From assembly GCA_963747425.1 (NCBI GenBank), contig CAVVFJ010000008.1, positions 734,580 through 798,579 on the forward strand: a stretch of DNA of 64,000 nucleotides, in the 5' to 3' direction. This document shows, piece by piece, positions 46,033 through 53,356 of this stretch (position 1 is its first letter; each line of letters starts with the position of its first letter). The notes under the pieces are model-generated. The model searched no databases. It was not told the origin of the DNA and saw nothing but the letters and a program-made list of their open reading frames with translations. The DNA comes from DASUPK01 sp963747425 (GTDB taxonomy: Bacteria > Actinomycetota > Thermoleophilia > Solirubrobacterales > 70-9). Position numbers and translations under genes: made by a program.

Positions 46033-47778
46033 CTAAGGAGCGGGCGCCATCGTGCCCGGCCCGGTCGCCGTGCTGACGGTGCCGTCCGTCGTGCAGGTGA
46101 TCGGGGCGCCCGGTTCCGTAGCGCCGGTCCCGTCTGAGCAGGTGGAAGTTTCGACCGCTGTGGTGACCGGACCCGTCTGAGCCGCGGTCTGGGATTGAGA
46201 GTCGCTGTTGGCAACCACATGCTTATGGTGGCGTCGCTTGCGCTTGCCGGTTGCGGTGGCCCCACTGCCGCCGGTCTGGGAGGTCGCGGTCGCGTCGGTT
46301 GGCTCTGGCGGAACCGTGACCGTTGCCGGGGGCGTGGCCGGTGGTGCGGTCGCGGCCGGGGGGACGGCATCCGGCGTTGCGGCCGGGACGGGCTGAGCCT
46401 TCGGGTCGGTCGTCGGCGCCTTCTTTTGCAGGGTCCGCTCATTGCCCTGGGGCTTCGTGGCCGGGTGATGGCCGGAGGTGTGCTGGATCTCCGCGGCGCC
46501 GCCGGCGATGATCGCTGCGGTGGCAAGCCCGGCGGCGGCCTTGGTTCCAATCGCGGCGGCCGCGCCACCCGCGGCGGCAGCAGCTCCGCCGCCCGCGGCT
46601 GCTCCACCGGCCGCTGCGGCTCCACCGACTGCCGCGCTGCCGGCAGCTGCGGCTGCTCCGGCTCCGGCGGCTCCGGCACCAGCGGCTCCGGCTCCGGCGG
46701 CTCCGGCCACGCCCGCTCCGGCGGCACCGGCTCCCGCGGCTCCAGCTCCGGCCGCTCCTACACCTGCACCAGCAGCTCCGGCGCTCGCACCTGCTCCGGC
46801 GCCCGCACCTGCTCCGGCACCCGCGCCGGCGGCGGCTCCGCCGCCGCCGCCCGCGCCTGCCGCCGCGCCGCCGCCGCCACCGCCGAAGATGCCGCTGAGC
46901 TTGGCCAGCAGGGCACCCTTGAGGACGATCAGCGGCGCCGCGGGGAAGATCGCGGCGAGCGCCTTGGTATCCGAGCGAAGCTGGGAACGGAACTCACGAC
47001 ATGGGTCGCATGTCTTGACGTGGCGCCGGACGGGACCAGTGGCCTTGGTGAGTCCCTCGGCGGCCTCGGCGAGCTCCAGCCTGACCTCGTCGCAGGTCAG
47101 CTGTCGGGCCTGGCTCGACTCGGCCAGCGCGATCCGGGCCCGCACGAGCAGGCTCTTCACGCCCGGGACGGTGGTGTCCATCGCCTGGGCGATCTCGTCG
47201 TAGCTCATCGCGTCGATCTCGCGGAGCAACAGCGCGGAGCGCTGCGTCTCGGGGAGCTTGCCGACGTCGGAGAGGAGGTTCCGGAACTCCTCGCGGTTCT
47301 GGACCCGCTCGAGCGTGGTCACCCCGTTCATGTGGGGGTGAGTGTCCATCGTGTCCTGGCCGTCGGCGGTCGGCTTGCGAAGGTGGTTGAGGCAGCGGTT
47401 GCGTGCGATCCGGTAGAGCCACGGCCTGACCGCGATCGGGCGCTCGTCGGCGACCATCGCGTTGTAGGCCGCGACGAAGACCTCCTGGAGCACGTCCTCG
47501 GCGTCCTCGGTGGAGCCGAGCATCTGGCGGCAGAAGCCGAGCAGCCGCGCCTGGTATCGCTCGACCAGCGCGTCGAAGGCGTGCTGGTGTCCCTTGCGGG
47601 TCAGCGCGACGAGGTGCTCGTCGTCCTGGAAGCGAAGGAGGGGCGACCGCCGGGCGAAAAGCCCGCGTCGCTGTGCGTGTGTGAGCGTTGAAGCTTCCAA
47701 GACCGGGGGGGACTCGGGAGTGGAGTGGCTCTCCCTGCCACCGGAAACACGGTAGCAGCGGTTCGGTTGCGCACGCAC
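46033..47778 (-). CDS. ECF sigma factor fused to zinc-finger, membrane and extracytoplasmic tail
   Basis: 581 residues. Sigma region 2 (about 55-135; HAFDALVERYQARLLGFCRQML, EDVLQEVFVAAY, RPWLYRIARNRCLNHLR) and region 4 (about 165-225; LPETQRSALLLREIDAMSYDEIAQAM) are intact. They are followed by a ZAS-like zinc motif (C229; H253-x3-C257-x2-C260), a hydrophobic segment (about 275-297), a 110-residue Ala/Gly-only region, a second hydrophobic stretch (about 413-428) and a Thr/Pro-rich tail with two cysteines. It looks like a sigma factor with its own anti-sigma and sensor in one chain. The start is uncertain (GTG 47778, or an internal TTG). Confidence 0.82.
   Translation of the reverse strand: MRAQPNRCYRVSGGRESHSTPESPPVLEASTLTHAQRRGLFARRSPLLRFQDDEHLVALTRKGHQHAFDALVERYQARLLGFCRQMLGSTEDAEDVLQEVFVAAYNAMVADERPIAVRPWLYRIARNRCLNHLRKPTADGQDTMDTHPHMNGVTTLERVQNREEFRNLLSDVGKLPETQRSALLLREIDAMSYDEIAQAMDTTVPGVKSLLVRARIALAESSQARQLTCDEVRLELAEAAEGLTKATGPVRRHVKTCDPCREFRSQLRSDTKALAAIFPAAPLIVLKGALLAKLSGIFGGGGGGAAAGAGGGGGAAAGAGAGAGAGAGAGASAGAAGAGVGAAGAGAAGAGAAGAGVAGAAGAGAAGAGAAGAGAAAAAGSAAVGGAAAAGGAAAGGGAAAAAGGAAAAIGTKAAAGLATAAIIAGGAAEIQHTSGHHPATKPQGNERTLQKKAPTTDPKAQPVPAATPDAVPPAATAPPATPPATVTVPPEPTDATATSQTGGSGATATGKRKRRHHKHVVANSDSQSQTAAQTGPVTTAVETSTCSDGTGATEPGAPITCTTDGTVSTATGPGTMAPAP
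46552..46884 (-). repeat. Low-complexity Ala/Gly-coding region in the ECF sigma gene
   Basis: Imperfect tandem units coding GAGAA-type pentapeptides (roughly residues 299-409). Interrupted copies and synonymous variation argue against a recent expansion. Confidence 0.7.
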
Positions 47779-47895
47779 GGGCCTTAATGCCCGCGAAATC
47801 TGCGTGTTACGCCCGCGATTCGACCGCTATTTGCGGGGATTCTCTCCTCGAGACAGCGTGATTATCGGCGACGCGTCTAAGGCTCGCCTAAGGCC

Positions 47896-49398
47896 CTAGG
47901 CCGCGAGCCGCTCCGCCGGCTCGGCCTCGATGCCGACCGGGGCGCCCTCCTCGATCTCGTCCTCGATCTCCTGCGCGCTCGGCGCGCGCAGGGCGAAGAT
48001 CGCGATCACGATCCCGACGGCTGCGGCGCCGGCGGCGATCAGGAAGGCGAGGTGATAGCCGTCGCTGAGCGCCTGGGTCGCGTTCTCGCCCGCCGCCTTC
48101 AGTGCGTTCGTCCGGTCGGTGGCGATGGTGCCCAGCGCGGCGAGGCCGATGGCGGCCGAGAGCTGGATGGAGACCTGGATCGTCCCGGAGGCAAGGCCGG
48201 CGTCCTTGGCCGGCACATCCTCCATCGCGATCATCATCAAGGGCGGGTTGGCGGCGCCGAAGCCGAGGCCGAGCAGGGCGAGGGAGCCGAAGATCACCGG
48301 GAAGTAGGGGGTCGACTCGCCGATCTGCGAGAAGAGCAGCAGCCCGAGGACAGGTCCCGCGATCCCCACGACCAGGGTCCGCTTGACGCCGAAGCGATCG
48401 ACCAGCCGCGCCGAGAGCCCTGAGGACATCACCGCGAGCGACATGCTCATGGCGAGGAATGCGAGCCCGATCTCGACCGGGCTCATGCCACGGACGTGCT
48501 CGAAGTAGAGGGCGCCCAGGAAGAAGGTGGAGTAGGCGCCGGTGACCAGGAAGCCGCGGACCAGGTTGGCGGTCACCAGGCTGCGCTGGCCGAGCACGCG
48601 CAGGGGCATGATCGGGTTGGCGATGCGGGCCTCGAGCGTCACGAAGGCGGCGAGCAGCGCGGCCGCGATCCCGGCCAATGCCAGGGTGCGGTCTCCCGTC
48701 CAGCCCCAGTCGGGGATCTTGATCAGGGCGTAGATCAGGGCGATCGACGAGGCGGTGATCAGCACCGATCCCAGCCAGTCGATTCTCTCGCCGGCCGCCA
48801 GGCCCTCGTTCTCGGCGATCAGGGCGCGTCCGAGGAAGTAGGCGACTGCACCGATCGGCAGGTTGACGAAGAAGATCCAGTGCCAGTTGATCGCCTCGGT
48901 CAGGACGCCGCCGAGGAGCAGGCCCAGCGAGGCGCCGCCGGCGATCACGAACGTATAGAGGCTCATCGCCTTGGCCCGGTCGGCCGGCTCGGGGAACTCC
49001 ACGGCGATGATCGCGATGATCACCGCTGAGGCGAGGGCGGCCGCCGCGCCCTGCAGGAAGCGGGCGACGACCAGGGCACCGCCGCTGGGGGCGAGGCCGC
49101 AGAGCATCGAGGCGGCGACGAAGGCGGCGACGCCGATCAGGAAGATCCGCTTGCGCCCGAAGAGGTCGCCGAGGCGCCCCGCGAGCAGCAGCAGGCTGCC
49201 GAAGGTGATCAGGTAGCCGTCGATCACCCAGGTGAGGCTCGACTGGCTGAAGTTGAGGTCTGCCTGGATCGAGGGCAGGGCGACGTTGACGATCGTCGTG
49301 TCGAGGATGATCATCAGCTGACCCAGGCAGACGACAAACAGCGCGATCCACCGCCGACGGTCGGATTGCCGCGCTATGGTGTGGTTCGTAGCTTCCAC
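47896..49398 (-). CDS. MFS drug:H+ antiporter-2 (DHA2/EmrB-QacA type) transporter
   Basis: About 500 residues and 14 membrane segments. Motif D1 IILDTTIVNVALPSIQADL, motif A GGRLGDLFGRKRIFLIG (as LLLAGRLGDLFGRKR) and motif C region ASLGLLLGGVLTE identify a DHA2 multidrug-type exporter. An acidic cytoplasmic tail (EIEDEIEEG) ends the protein. Starts at ATG 49407 or GTG 49410 lie on or within the TATAGT box, so GTG 49398 is preferred (inference). It is divergent from a MarR-type regulator that very probably represses it. Confidence 0.87.
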   Translation of the reverse strand: MEATNHTIARQSDRRRWIALFVVCLGQLMIILDTTIVNVALPSIQADLNFSQSSLTWVIDGYLITFGSLLLLAGRLGDLFGRKRIFLIGVAAFVAASMLCGLAPSGGALVVARFLQGAAAALASAVIIAIIAVEFPEPADRAKAMSLYTFVIAGGASLGLLLGGVLTEAINWHWIFFVNLPIGAVAYFLGRALIAENEGLAAGERIDWLGSVLITASSIALIYALIKIPDWGWTGDRTLALAGIAAALLAAFVTLEARIANPIMPLRVLGQRSLVTANLVRGFLVTGAYSTFFLGALYFEHVRGMSPVEIGLAFLAMSMSLAVMSSGLSARLVDRFGVKRTLVVGIAGPVLGLLLFSQIGESTPYFPVIFGSLALLGLGFGAANPPLMMIAMEDVPAKDAGLASGTIQVSIQLSAAIGLAALGTIATDRTNALKAAGENATQALSDGYHLAFLIAAGAAAVGIVIAIFALRAPSAQEIEDEIEEGAPVGIEAEPAERLAA

Positions 49399-49444
49399 AA
49401 GGATCATCACTATACCAAGGATAATCTCGTAGTCAAGGATGATC
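49398..49444. promoter_or_regulatory. Three direct repeats CAAGGATNATC at exact 18-base spacing
   Basis: Copies start at 49398 (CAAGGATCATC), 49416 (CAAGGATAATC) and 49434 (CAAGGATGATC). Only the seventh-position N of GATNATC varies, and GATNATC is itself palindromic. They cover the -35/-10 region of the transporter promoter and the -35 region of marR. Confidence 0.65.
49409..49436 (-). promoter_or_regulatory. Transporter promoter TTGACT-N16-TATAGT
   Basis: On the minus strand, TTGACT (49436-49431) and TATAGT (49414-49409) are 16 bases apart, the closest match to the sigma70 consensus in the window. The expected start is near 49402. The CAAGGATNATC repeats overlap it. Confidence 0.6.
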
Positions 49445-49456
49445 CGTGAGGCAGGC

Positions 49457-49462
49457 TACGAT
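49457..49462 (+). promoter_or_regulatory. -10 hexamer TACGAT of marR-type gene
   Basis: TACGAT lies nine bases before ATG 49472, and GGGGAGAG between them could act as a short ribosome-binding site. The third operator repeat lies at its -35 position (17-base spacing). Confidence 0.45.
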
Positions 49463-49471
49463 TGGGGAGAG

Positions 49472-49912
49472 ATGAATACGCAAGCTCCATCCGTATCCGG
49501 TTCGATGAACCTCCTGACGCGCCTCTCGCGCGTCATCGTCCGGCTCGCGGCCCCGGAGCTGATCGGGATCAAGATCAAGGAGTTCGTCGCCCTGGTCTAC
49601 CTGCGCGAGTCAGGCAGGGCGACCCAGCAGAAGCTGGCCGAGACGATGCTGATGGACGCCAACAACTGCGTGATCCTTCTGAACGGCCTGGAGGACGAGG
49701 AGCTGATCGAGCGGACGCGGGATCCGAAGGACCGCCGCCGGCACATCGTCGAGATCACCCCCAAGGGCTACAAGGCCCTCGAGAAGGCGGAGCGGGAGCT
49801 CGAGACCCTCGAGGACGAGGTGCTCGGCAAGCTGGACCGCTCCGAGCGCGACCAGCTCCGGGACCTCTTAGCCAAGGCGCTCGAGGACCACTCGCTCGCG
49901 CTCTCGGCCTAG
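49472..49912 (+). CDS. MarR-family transcriptional regulator
   Basis: 146 residues. The winged-helix core is QQKLAETMLMDANNCVILLNGLEDEELIERTRDPKDRRRHIVEITPKGYKALEK (quoted as recognition helix DANNCVILLNGLE and wing RDPKDRRRHIVEIT). Dimerisation helices flank it. The typical role is ligand-relieved repression of itself and a divergent efflux pump, which fits the shared intergenic repeats. An upstream in-frame ATG at 49439 would overlap the operator region and is less likely. Confidence 0.88.
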   Translation: MNTQAPSVSGSMNLLTRLSRVIVRLAAPELIGIKIKEFVALVYLRESGRATQQKLAETMLMDANNCVILLNGLEDEELIERTRDPKDRRRHIVEITPKGYKALEKAERELETLEDEVLGKLDRSERDQLRDLLAKALEDHSLALSA

Positions 49913-49949
49913 CCGAGCTCGAGCATCGGCCTCGGCGCGATCCTTGCCC

Positions 49950-50033
49950 GCCGGGGTGGCCAAACTGGTCTAGGCAGCGGACTTAAAATCCGTGGCCCTT
50001 CGGGGCATGTGGGTTCGAATCCCACCCCCGGCA
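49950..50033 (+). tRNA. tRNA-Leu (anticodon TAA)
   Basis: 84 bases with a long variable arm, as expected for Leu. Acceptor GCCGGGG/CCCCGGC, anticodon stem CGGA/TCCG with loop CTTAAAA (anticodon TAA, reads TTA/TTG), variable arm around GGCCCTTCGGGGC, and T arm GTGGG-TTCGAAT-CCCAC. Discriminator A. CCA is not encoded (CTT follows). TTA codons are very rare in such GC-rich genomes, so this tRNA serves few codons. Confidence 0.93.
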
Positions 50034-50048
50034 CTTCATCGGTACGGG

Positions 50049-50054
50049 TATCGT
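50049..50054 (+). promoter_or_regulatory. -10 hexamer TATCGT, leaderless start of the SDR gene
   Basis: TATCGT lies seven bases before GTG 50062, only 16 bases after the tRNA-Leu gene. Confidence 0.5.
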
Positions 50055-50061
50055 CGAGCCC

Positions 50062-50703
50062 GTGAACGTCGTCATCGTCGGAGGCCACGGCAAGATCGCC
50101 ATGCGGCTCGCGAAGCTCCTCGCCGACCGCGGCGACAGCCCGCGGGGGATCATCCGCAAGACGGAGCAGGCGGACGATCTCGAGGCGATCGGCGCCGAGC
50201 CGATCGTGCTCGACATCGAGAACGTCGACGACATCGACGATGCCTTCGCGGGTGCCGATGCGGTCGTCTTCGCCGCCGGGGCGGGGCCGGGGAGCGGTCC
50301 CGCGCGCAAGCTGACCGTCGACTACGGCGGCGCGGTCAAGTCGGTCGATGCCGCGATCGCCAAGGAGATCCGCCGCTTCGTGATCGTGAGCGCGATCGGG
50401 GCCAACCATCCCGAGCGGTGGACCGACGAGATGAAGCCGTACTACGAAGCCAAGGCCGACGCCGACAAGTTCGTCGCCGAGAGCGGTCTCGACTACACGA
50501 TCGTGCGCCCGGGACGCCTGACCGACGACCCCGGAACGGGCCAGGTGAGCCTGGGCGAGAGCCCGGGCGAGGTCGGCTCGGTCACGCGCGACGACGTCGC
50601 CCTCGTGCTCGCCGAGGTGCTCACGGCGGACAACGCAATCGGCAAGGGATTCGACCTGCTGAACGGGGATACACCCGTGGCGGAGGCGATAGCCGCGCTG
50701 TAG
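50062..50703 (+). CDS. Atypical short-chain dehydrogenase / NAD(P)-binding protein
   Basis: 213 residues. Rossmann fold with VIVGGHGKIAMRLAKLLADRG (NAD(P)-binding loop), DIENVDDIDDAFAGADAVVFAAGAG, and FVIVSAIGANHPERWTDEMKPYYEAKADADKFV, where a Tyr-x3-Lys-like YYEAK is present. It then has YTIVRPGRLTDDPGTG. These blocks match the NmrA/YwnB-like atypical SDR group. Reaction unknown; many members bind NADP as redox sensors or act on flavins. Confidence 0.85.
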   Translation: MNVVIVGGHGKIAMRLAKLLADRGDSPRGIIRKTEQADDLEAIGAEPIVLDIENVDDIDDAFAGADAVVFAAGAGPGSGPARKLTVDYGGAVKSVDAAIAKEIRRFVIVSAIGANHPERWTDEMKPYYEAKADADKFVAESGLDYTIVRPGRLTDDPGTGQVSLGESPGEVGSVTRDDVALVLAEVLTADNAIGKGFDLLNGDTPVAEAIAAL

Positions 50704-50723
50704 GGGACAATCGGGGGCTCACC

Positions 50724-52421
50724 GTGTCCCATCCCCACCCCCTCACATGGATGTACCGCAAGTTCGGGCGCAACTACCCGGCCGTCTTCGTCACGGTCGA
50801 GCTCGAGACCGCGTTCCTGATCGCGACCGGTGCGGTCGCGCTGTTCAGCTTCTACTACTCGGTCTCCAGCGCCGACTTCCTCAAGATCCTCGCGATTACG
50901 CTGGGGCTGACGGCGGTTGCCCTGGCGATCGTCCTCGCCAGGGTCTTGAAGCGGCTGCGCCCCCTGAAGGCGTGGATCGGCGGCGCGCGCTCGTCGGAGC
51001 AGACCGCCGAGGCCTGGCACCTGGCCGTGAACATGCCGATGGAGCTGATCCGCCGGGACTTCCTTGCGCCGATCCTGGTCACCGTCATCGCAGTGGCTGC
51101 CTCGATGGCGGTGCTCGACCTGAGCTGGCTCGCCTTCTTCCCGATCACGATCGCCGCGCTGCTGACCGTCGCCTACGCGGCGACGCTGCACTACCTCGCG
51201 CTCGAGCTGGCGATGCGGCCGATCCTCTTCGACATCAACGCCGAGCTCGACATGCCCGTCAGGATCGACCGGCCGGTGGTGCCGCTGCGGGTCAAGCTGC
51301 TCGGCTCGCTGCCGCTGATCAACGTGATCACGGGCCTCGTGGTTGCGGCCCTCACCTCGAACGGCGGGGGCACGGACGCGCTCGGGATCAACGTGCTGAT
51401 CGCCCTCTTCGTCTCCTTCACGATCAGCTTCGAGCTCACCGTGCTGCTCTCTCGATCGATCCTCCGCCCGGTCGAGGACCTCGAGGCCGCCACCGAGCGC
51501 ATCCGGCAGGGCCGCTTCGACGAGCACGTCCCGGTGACGACATCCGATGAGTTCGGCGAGCTCTCCTCGGCGTTCAACCAGATGGTCGACGGGCTCGCCG
51601 AGCGCGAGCGGCTGCGCGAGGCGTTCGGCACCTACCTCGACGAGGAGGTGGCCGCGCACCTGATCAGCGAGGACTTCGAGCCACACGGCGAGGAGGTCGA
51701 GGTCTCGCTGGTCTTCTGCGACGTCCGGAACTTCACCACCACTGCAGCGGAATCCGAGGCGCCGGATGTCGTGGCCCGGCTCAATGAGCTCTTCGAGTGC
51801 ATCGTCCCGATCGTGGCCCGCCACCGCGGGCACATCGACCAGTTCATCGGGGACGCGGTGCTTGCGGTCTTCGGGGCGCCCGAGCGCGTCCCGCAGCACG
51901 CCGACCGCGCGGTCCAGTGCGCCGTCGAGTTGGCCCGGACCATCAACAGCCGCCGGCCCGGCGGCTTCGAGGTGGGCGTCGGCGTCAACTCCGGAAACGT
52001 GGTGGCCGGAGCGATCGGCGGCGCGGGCCGCCTCTCCTTCAGCGTGATCGGCGACGCCGTCAACCTCTGCTCCCGGGTCGAGGCCGCAACCCGCGACACC
52101 GGCGACCCGGTGCTGATCACCGGCGACACGCGCGCCCTCCTTTCGGAGACGATCGAGGTCGAGCCGCGCGGGGAGCGCGAGATTCGCGGCTACGACCGCA
52201 AGGTGGAGCTGTTCGCGCCTCTGGTGCCCGTGGCGCAGCCGACCGGACCTGGCACCGACGTCAACGATCCGCTCGGCGACCCCGTGGTGGGCGGCCTGGG
52301 CCGCGCACCGGCTCCGGGCGACGGCCTCGGCCGCCGCGCCAGGCCGGGCCCCGGCGTGGGCCGGGCGGGCACGAGCCAGGATCGCGGGCTCGGCCGGACG
52401 CACACGCTGCCGGGTTCCTAG
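50724..52421 (+). CDS. Membrane-bound class III adenylate/guanylate cyclase with HAMP domain
   Basis: 565 residues from GTG. About six membrane helices (30-240), a HAMP linker (about 240-300; LRPVEDLEAATERIRQGRFDEHVPV), and a class III cyclase domain (about 325-505). Metal Asp residues are in LVFCDVRNFT and FIGDAVLAVFG. The transition-state Asn/Arg pair is in DAVNLCSRVEA. The position that is usually Lys for adenine selection reads Gln (HIDQFIGDA), so nucleotide specificity is uncertain. A Pro/Gly/Arg-rich tail of 60 residues ends the protein, and a strong hairpin follows the stop. Confidence 0.87.
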   Translation: MSHPHPLTWMYRKFGRNYPAVFVTVELETAFLIATGAVALFSFYYSVSSADFLKILAITLGLTAVALAIVLARVLKRLRPLKAWIGGARSSEQTAEAWHLAVNMPMELIRRDFLAPILVTVIAVAASMAVLDLSWLAFFPITIAALLTVAYAATLHYLALELAMRPILFDINAELDMPVRIDRPVVPLRVKLLGSLPLINVITGLVVAALTSNGGGTDALGINVLIALFVSFTISFELTVLLSRSILRPVEDLEAATERIRQGRFDEHVPVTTSDEFGELSSAFNQMVDGLAERERLREAFGTYLDEEVAAHLISEDFEPHGEEVEVSLVFCDVRNFTTTAAESEAPDVVARLNELFECIVPIVARHRGHIDQFIGDAVLAVFGAPERVPQHADRAVQCAVELARTINSRRPGGFEVGVGVNSGNVVAGAIGGAGRLSFSVIGDAVNLCSRVEAATRDTGDPVLITGDTRALLSETIEVEPRGEREIRGYDRKVELFAPLVPVAQPTGPGTDVNDPLGDPVVGGLGRAPAPGDGLGRRARPGPGVGRAGTSQDRGLGRTHTLPGS

Positions 52422-52435
52422 GCCGAGGTAGGTCA

Positions 52436-52470
52436 GTGGGCCGCCACCCATCCGGGAGGCGGCGGCCCAC
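52436..52470 (+). terminator. Terminator hairpin after the cyclase gene
   Basis: GTGGGCCGCC and GGCGGCCCAC form a perfect 10-base-pair stem with a 15-base loop, 14 bases after the stop, followed by an A/C/T-rich stretch. A strong structure without a classical T run. Confidence 0.55.
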
Positions 52471-52572
52471 AAACCCCCTATTTACACAGACCCCCCAACA
52501 GCTCAACAACTATCGGGCACCCGCCAGGCGGCGCGCCACCCTGCAATTCGGTAAATCCATACCTGCATCCCC

Positions 52573-53340
52573 ATGGCGACCATGCCCAAAGACCCGCCCG
52601 ACGGCGTTCCCCCCGATGCACTCGACGACCTCTACCACGGCCCGCTCGAGGATTTCACCGCCGGCCGGAATGCGCTCGCCAAGTCGCTTCGCTCGGATGG
52701 CGACGCGGCTGGTGCGGAGTGGGTCAAGGCGCTGCCCAAGCCCACCCGCGCGGCCTGGCTCGTCAATCAGCTCGCGGTCCGGAAGGCCAAGGAGATCGCG
52801 GAGCTGGTGGAGGTGGGGAGGGAGCTGCGGGCGGCGCAGGAGGAGATGCTGGCCGGATCGACCGACCGGGCGAAGCTGCGCGAGGCGGCAGGGCGGCAGC
52901 GGAAGGAGGTCGACTCGCTGCTGCGGACGGCCGAGGCGATCGGCCGCGAGCACGGGGTGGGGGCGCAGATCCTGACCCGCGTCGACGAGACGCTCCAGGC
53001 CGCCGCCGCCGACCCCGAGCTCGCGGAGGCGATCGAGCGCGGCCGGCTGGCCCGCGAGCAGCGGGCGGCGTCGATCGGGCTGGTCGGTCCGGCAACCCCG
53101 GCGTCCCCGGCCAAGCGGAAGAAGGCGAAGGACAGCGAGGCCGCCGAGCGCAAGGCCCGCCAGCAGCAGGCGAAACGGCGCAAGTCGGCCGAGCGCGAGC
53201 TCGCCACCGCCGAGAAGCGGCTGGAGCGCGAGCGCGCGGCGCTGGAGAGCGCCCGCGAGAAGGTGGAGGAGGCCGAGCGGCGGGTCCACGCCGCCGAGCT
53301 CGATGCAAACGCCGCCCGACGCGCCCTGGACGAGATCTAG
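52573..53340 (+). CDS. Coiled-coil protein of a conserved actinobacterial family, unknown function
   Basis: 255 residues. The N-terminal part (DDLYHGPLEDFTAGRNALAKSLRSDGD, then VKALPKPTRAAWLVNQLAVRK) recurs in many actinobacterial proteins of unknown function. Residues about 165-250 form a long Lys/Arg/Glu/Ala coiled coil (ERELATAEKRLERERAALES). No membrane segment or catalytic motif. Structural or nucleic-acid-associated roles are possible. It ends four bases before the hexamer that drives the next gene. Confidence 0.75.
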   Translation: MATMPKDPPDGVPPDALDDLYHGPLEDFTAGRNALAKSLRSDGDAAGAEWVKALPKPTRAAWLVNQLAVRKAKEIAELVEVGRELRAAQEEMLAGSTDRAKLREAAGRQRKEVDSLLRTAEAIGREHGVGAQILTRVDETLQAAAADPELAEAIERGRLAREQRAASIGLVGPATPASPAKRKKAKDSEAAERKARQQQAKRRKSAERELATAEKRLERERAALESAREKVEEAERRVHAAELDANAARRALDEI

Positions 53341-53343
53341 CGC

Positions 53344-53349
53344 TAGTCT
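53344..53349 (+). promoter_or_regulatory. -10 hexamer TAGTCT, leaderless start of the ThDP enzyme gene
   Basis: TAGTCT lies seven bases before ATG 53357. No ribosome-binding site. Confidence 0.5.
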
Positions 53350-53356
53350 CGCCGCG

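Noticed and set aside
46552..46884. Repetitive GC-rich units that could be taken for a CRISPR or tandem-repeat array.
   Set aside because: Units are irregular, lack unique spacers, and code in frame for the Ala/Gly spacer of the ECF sigma protein.
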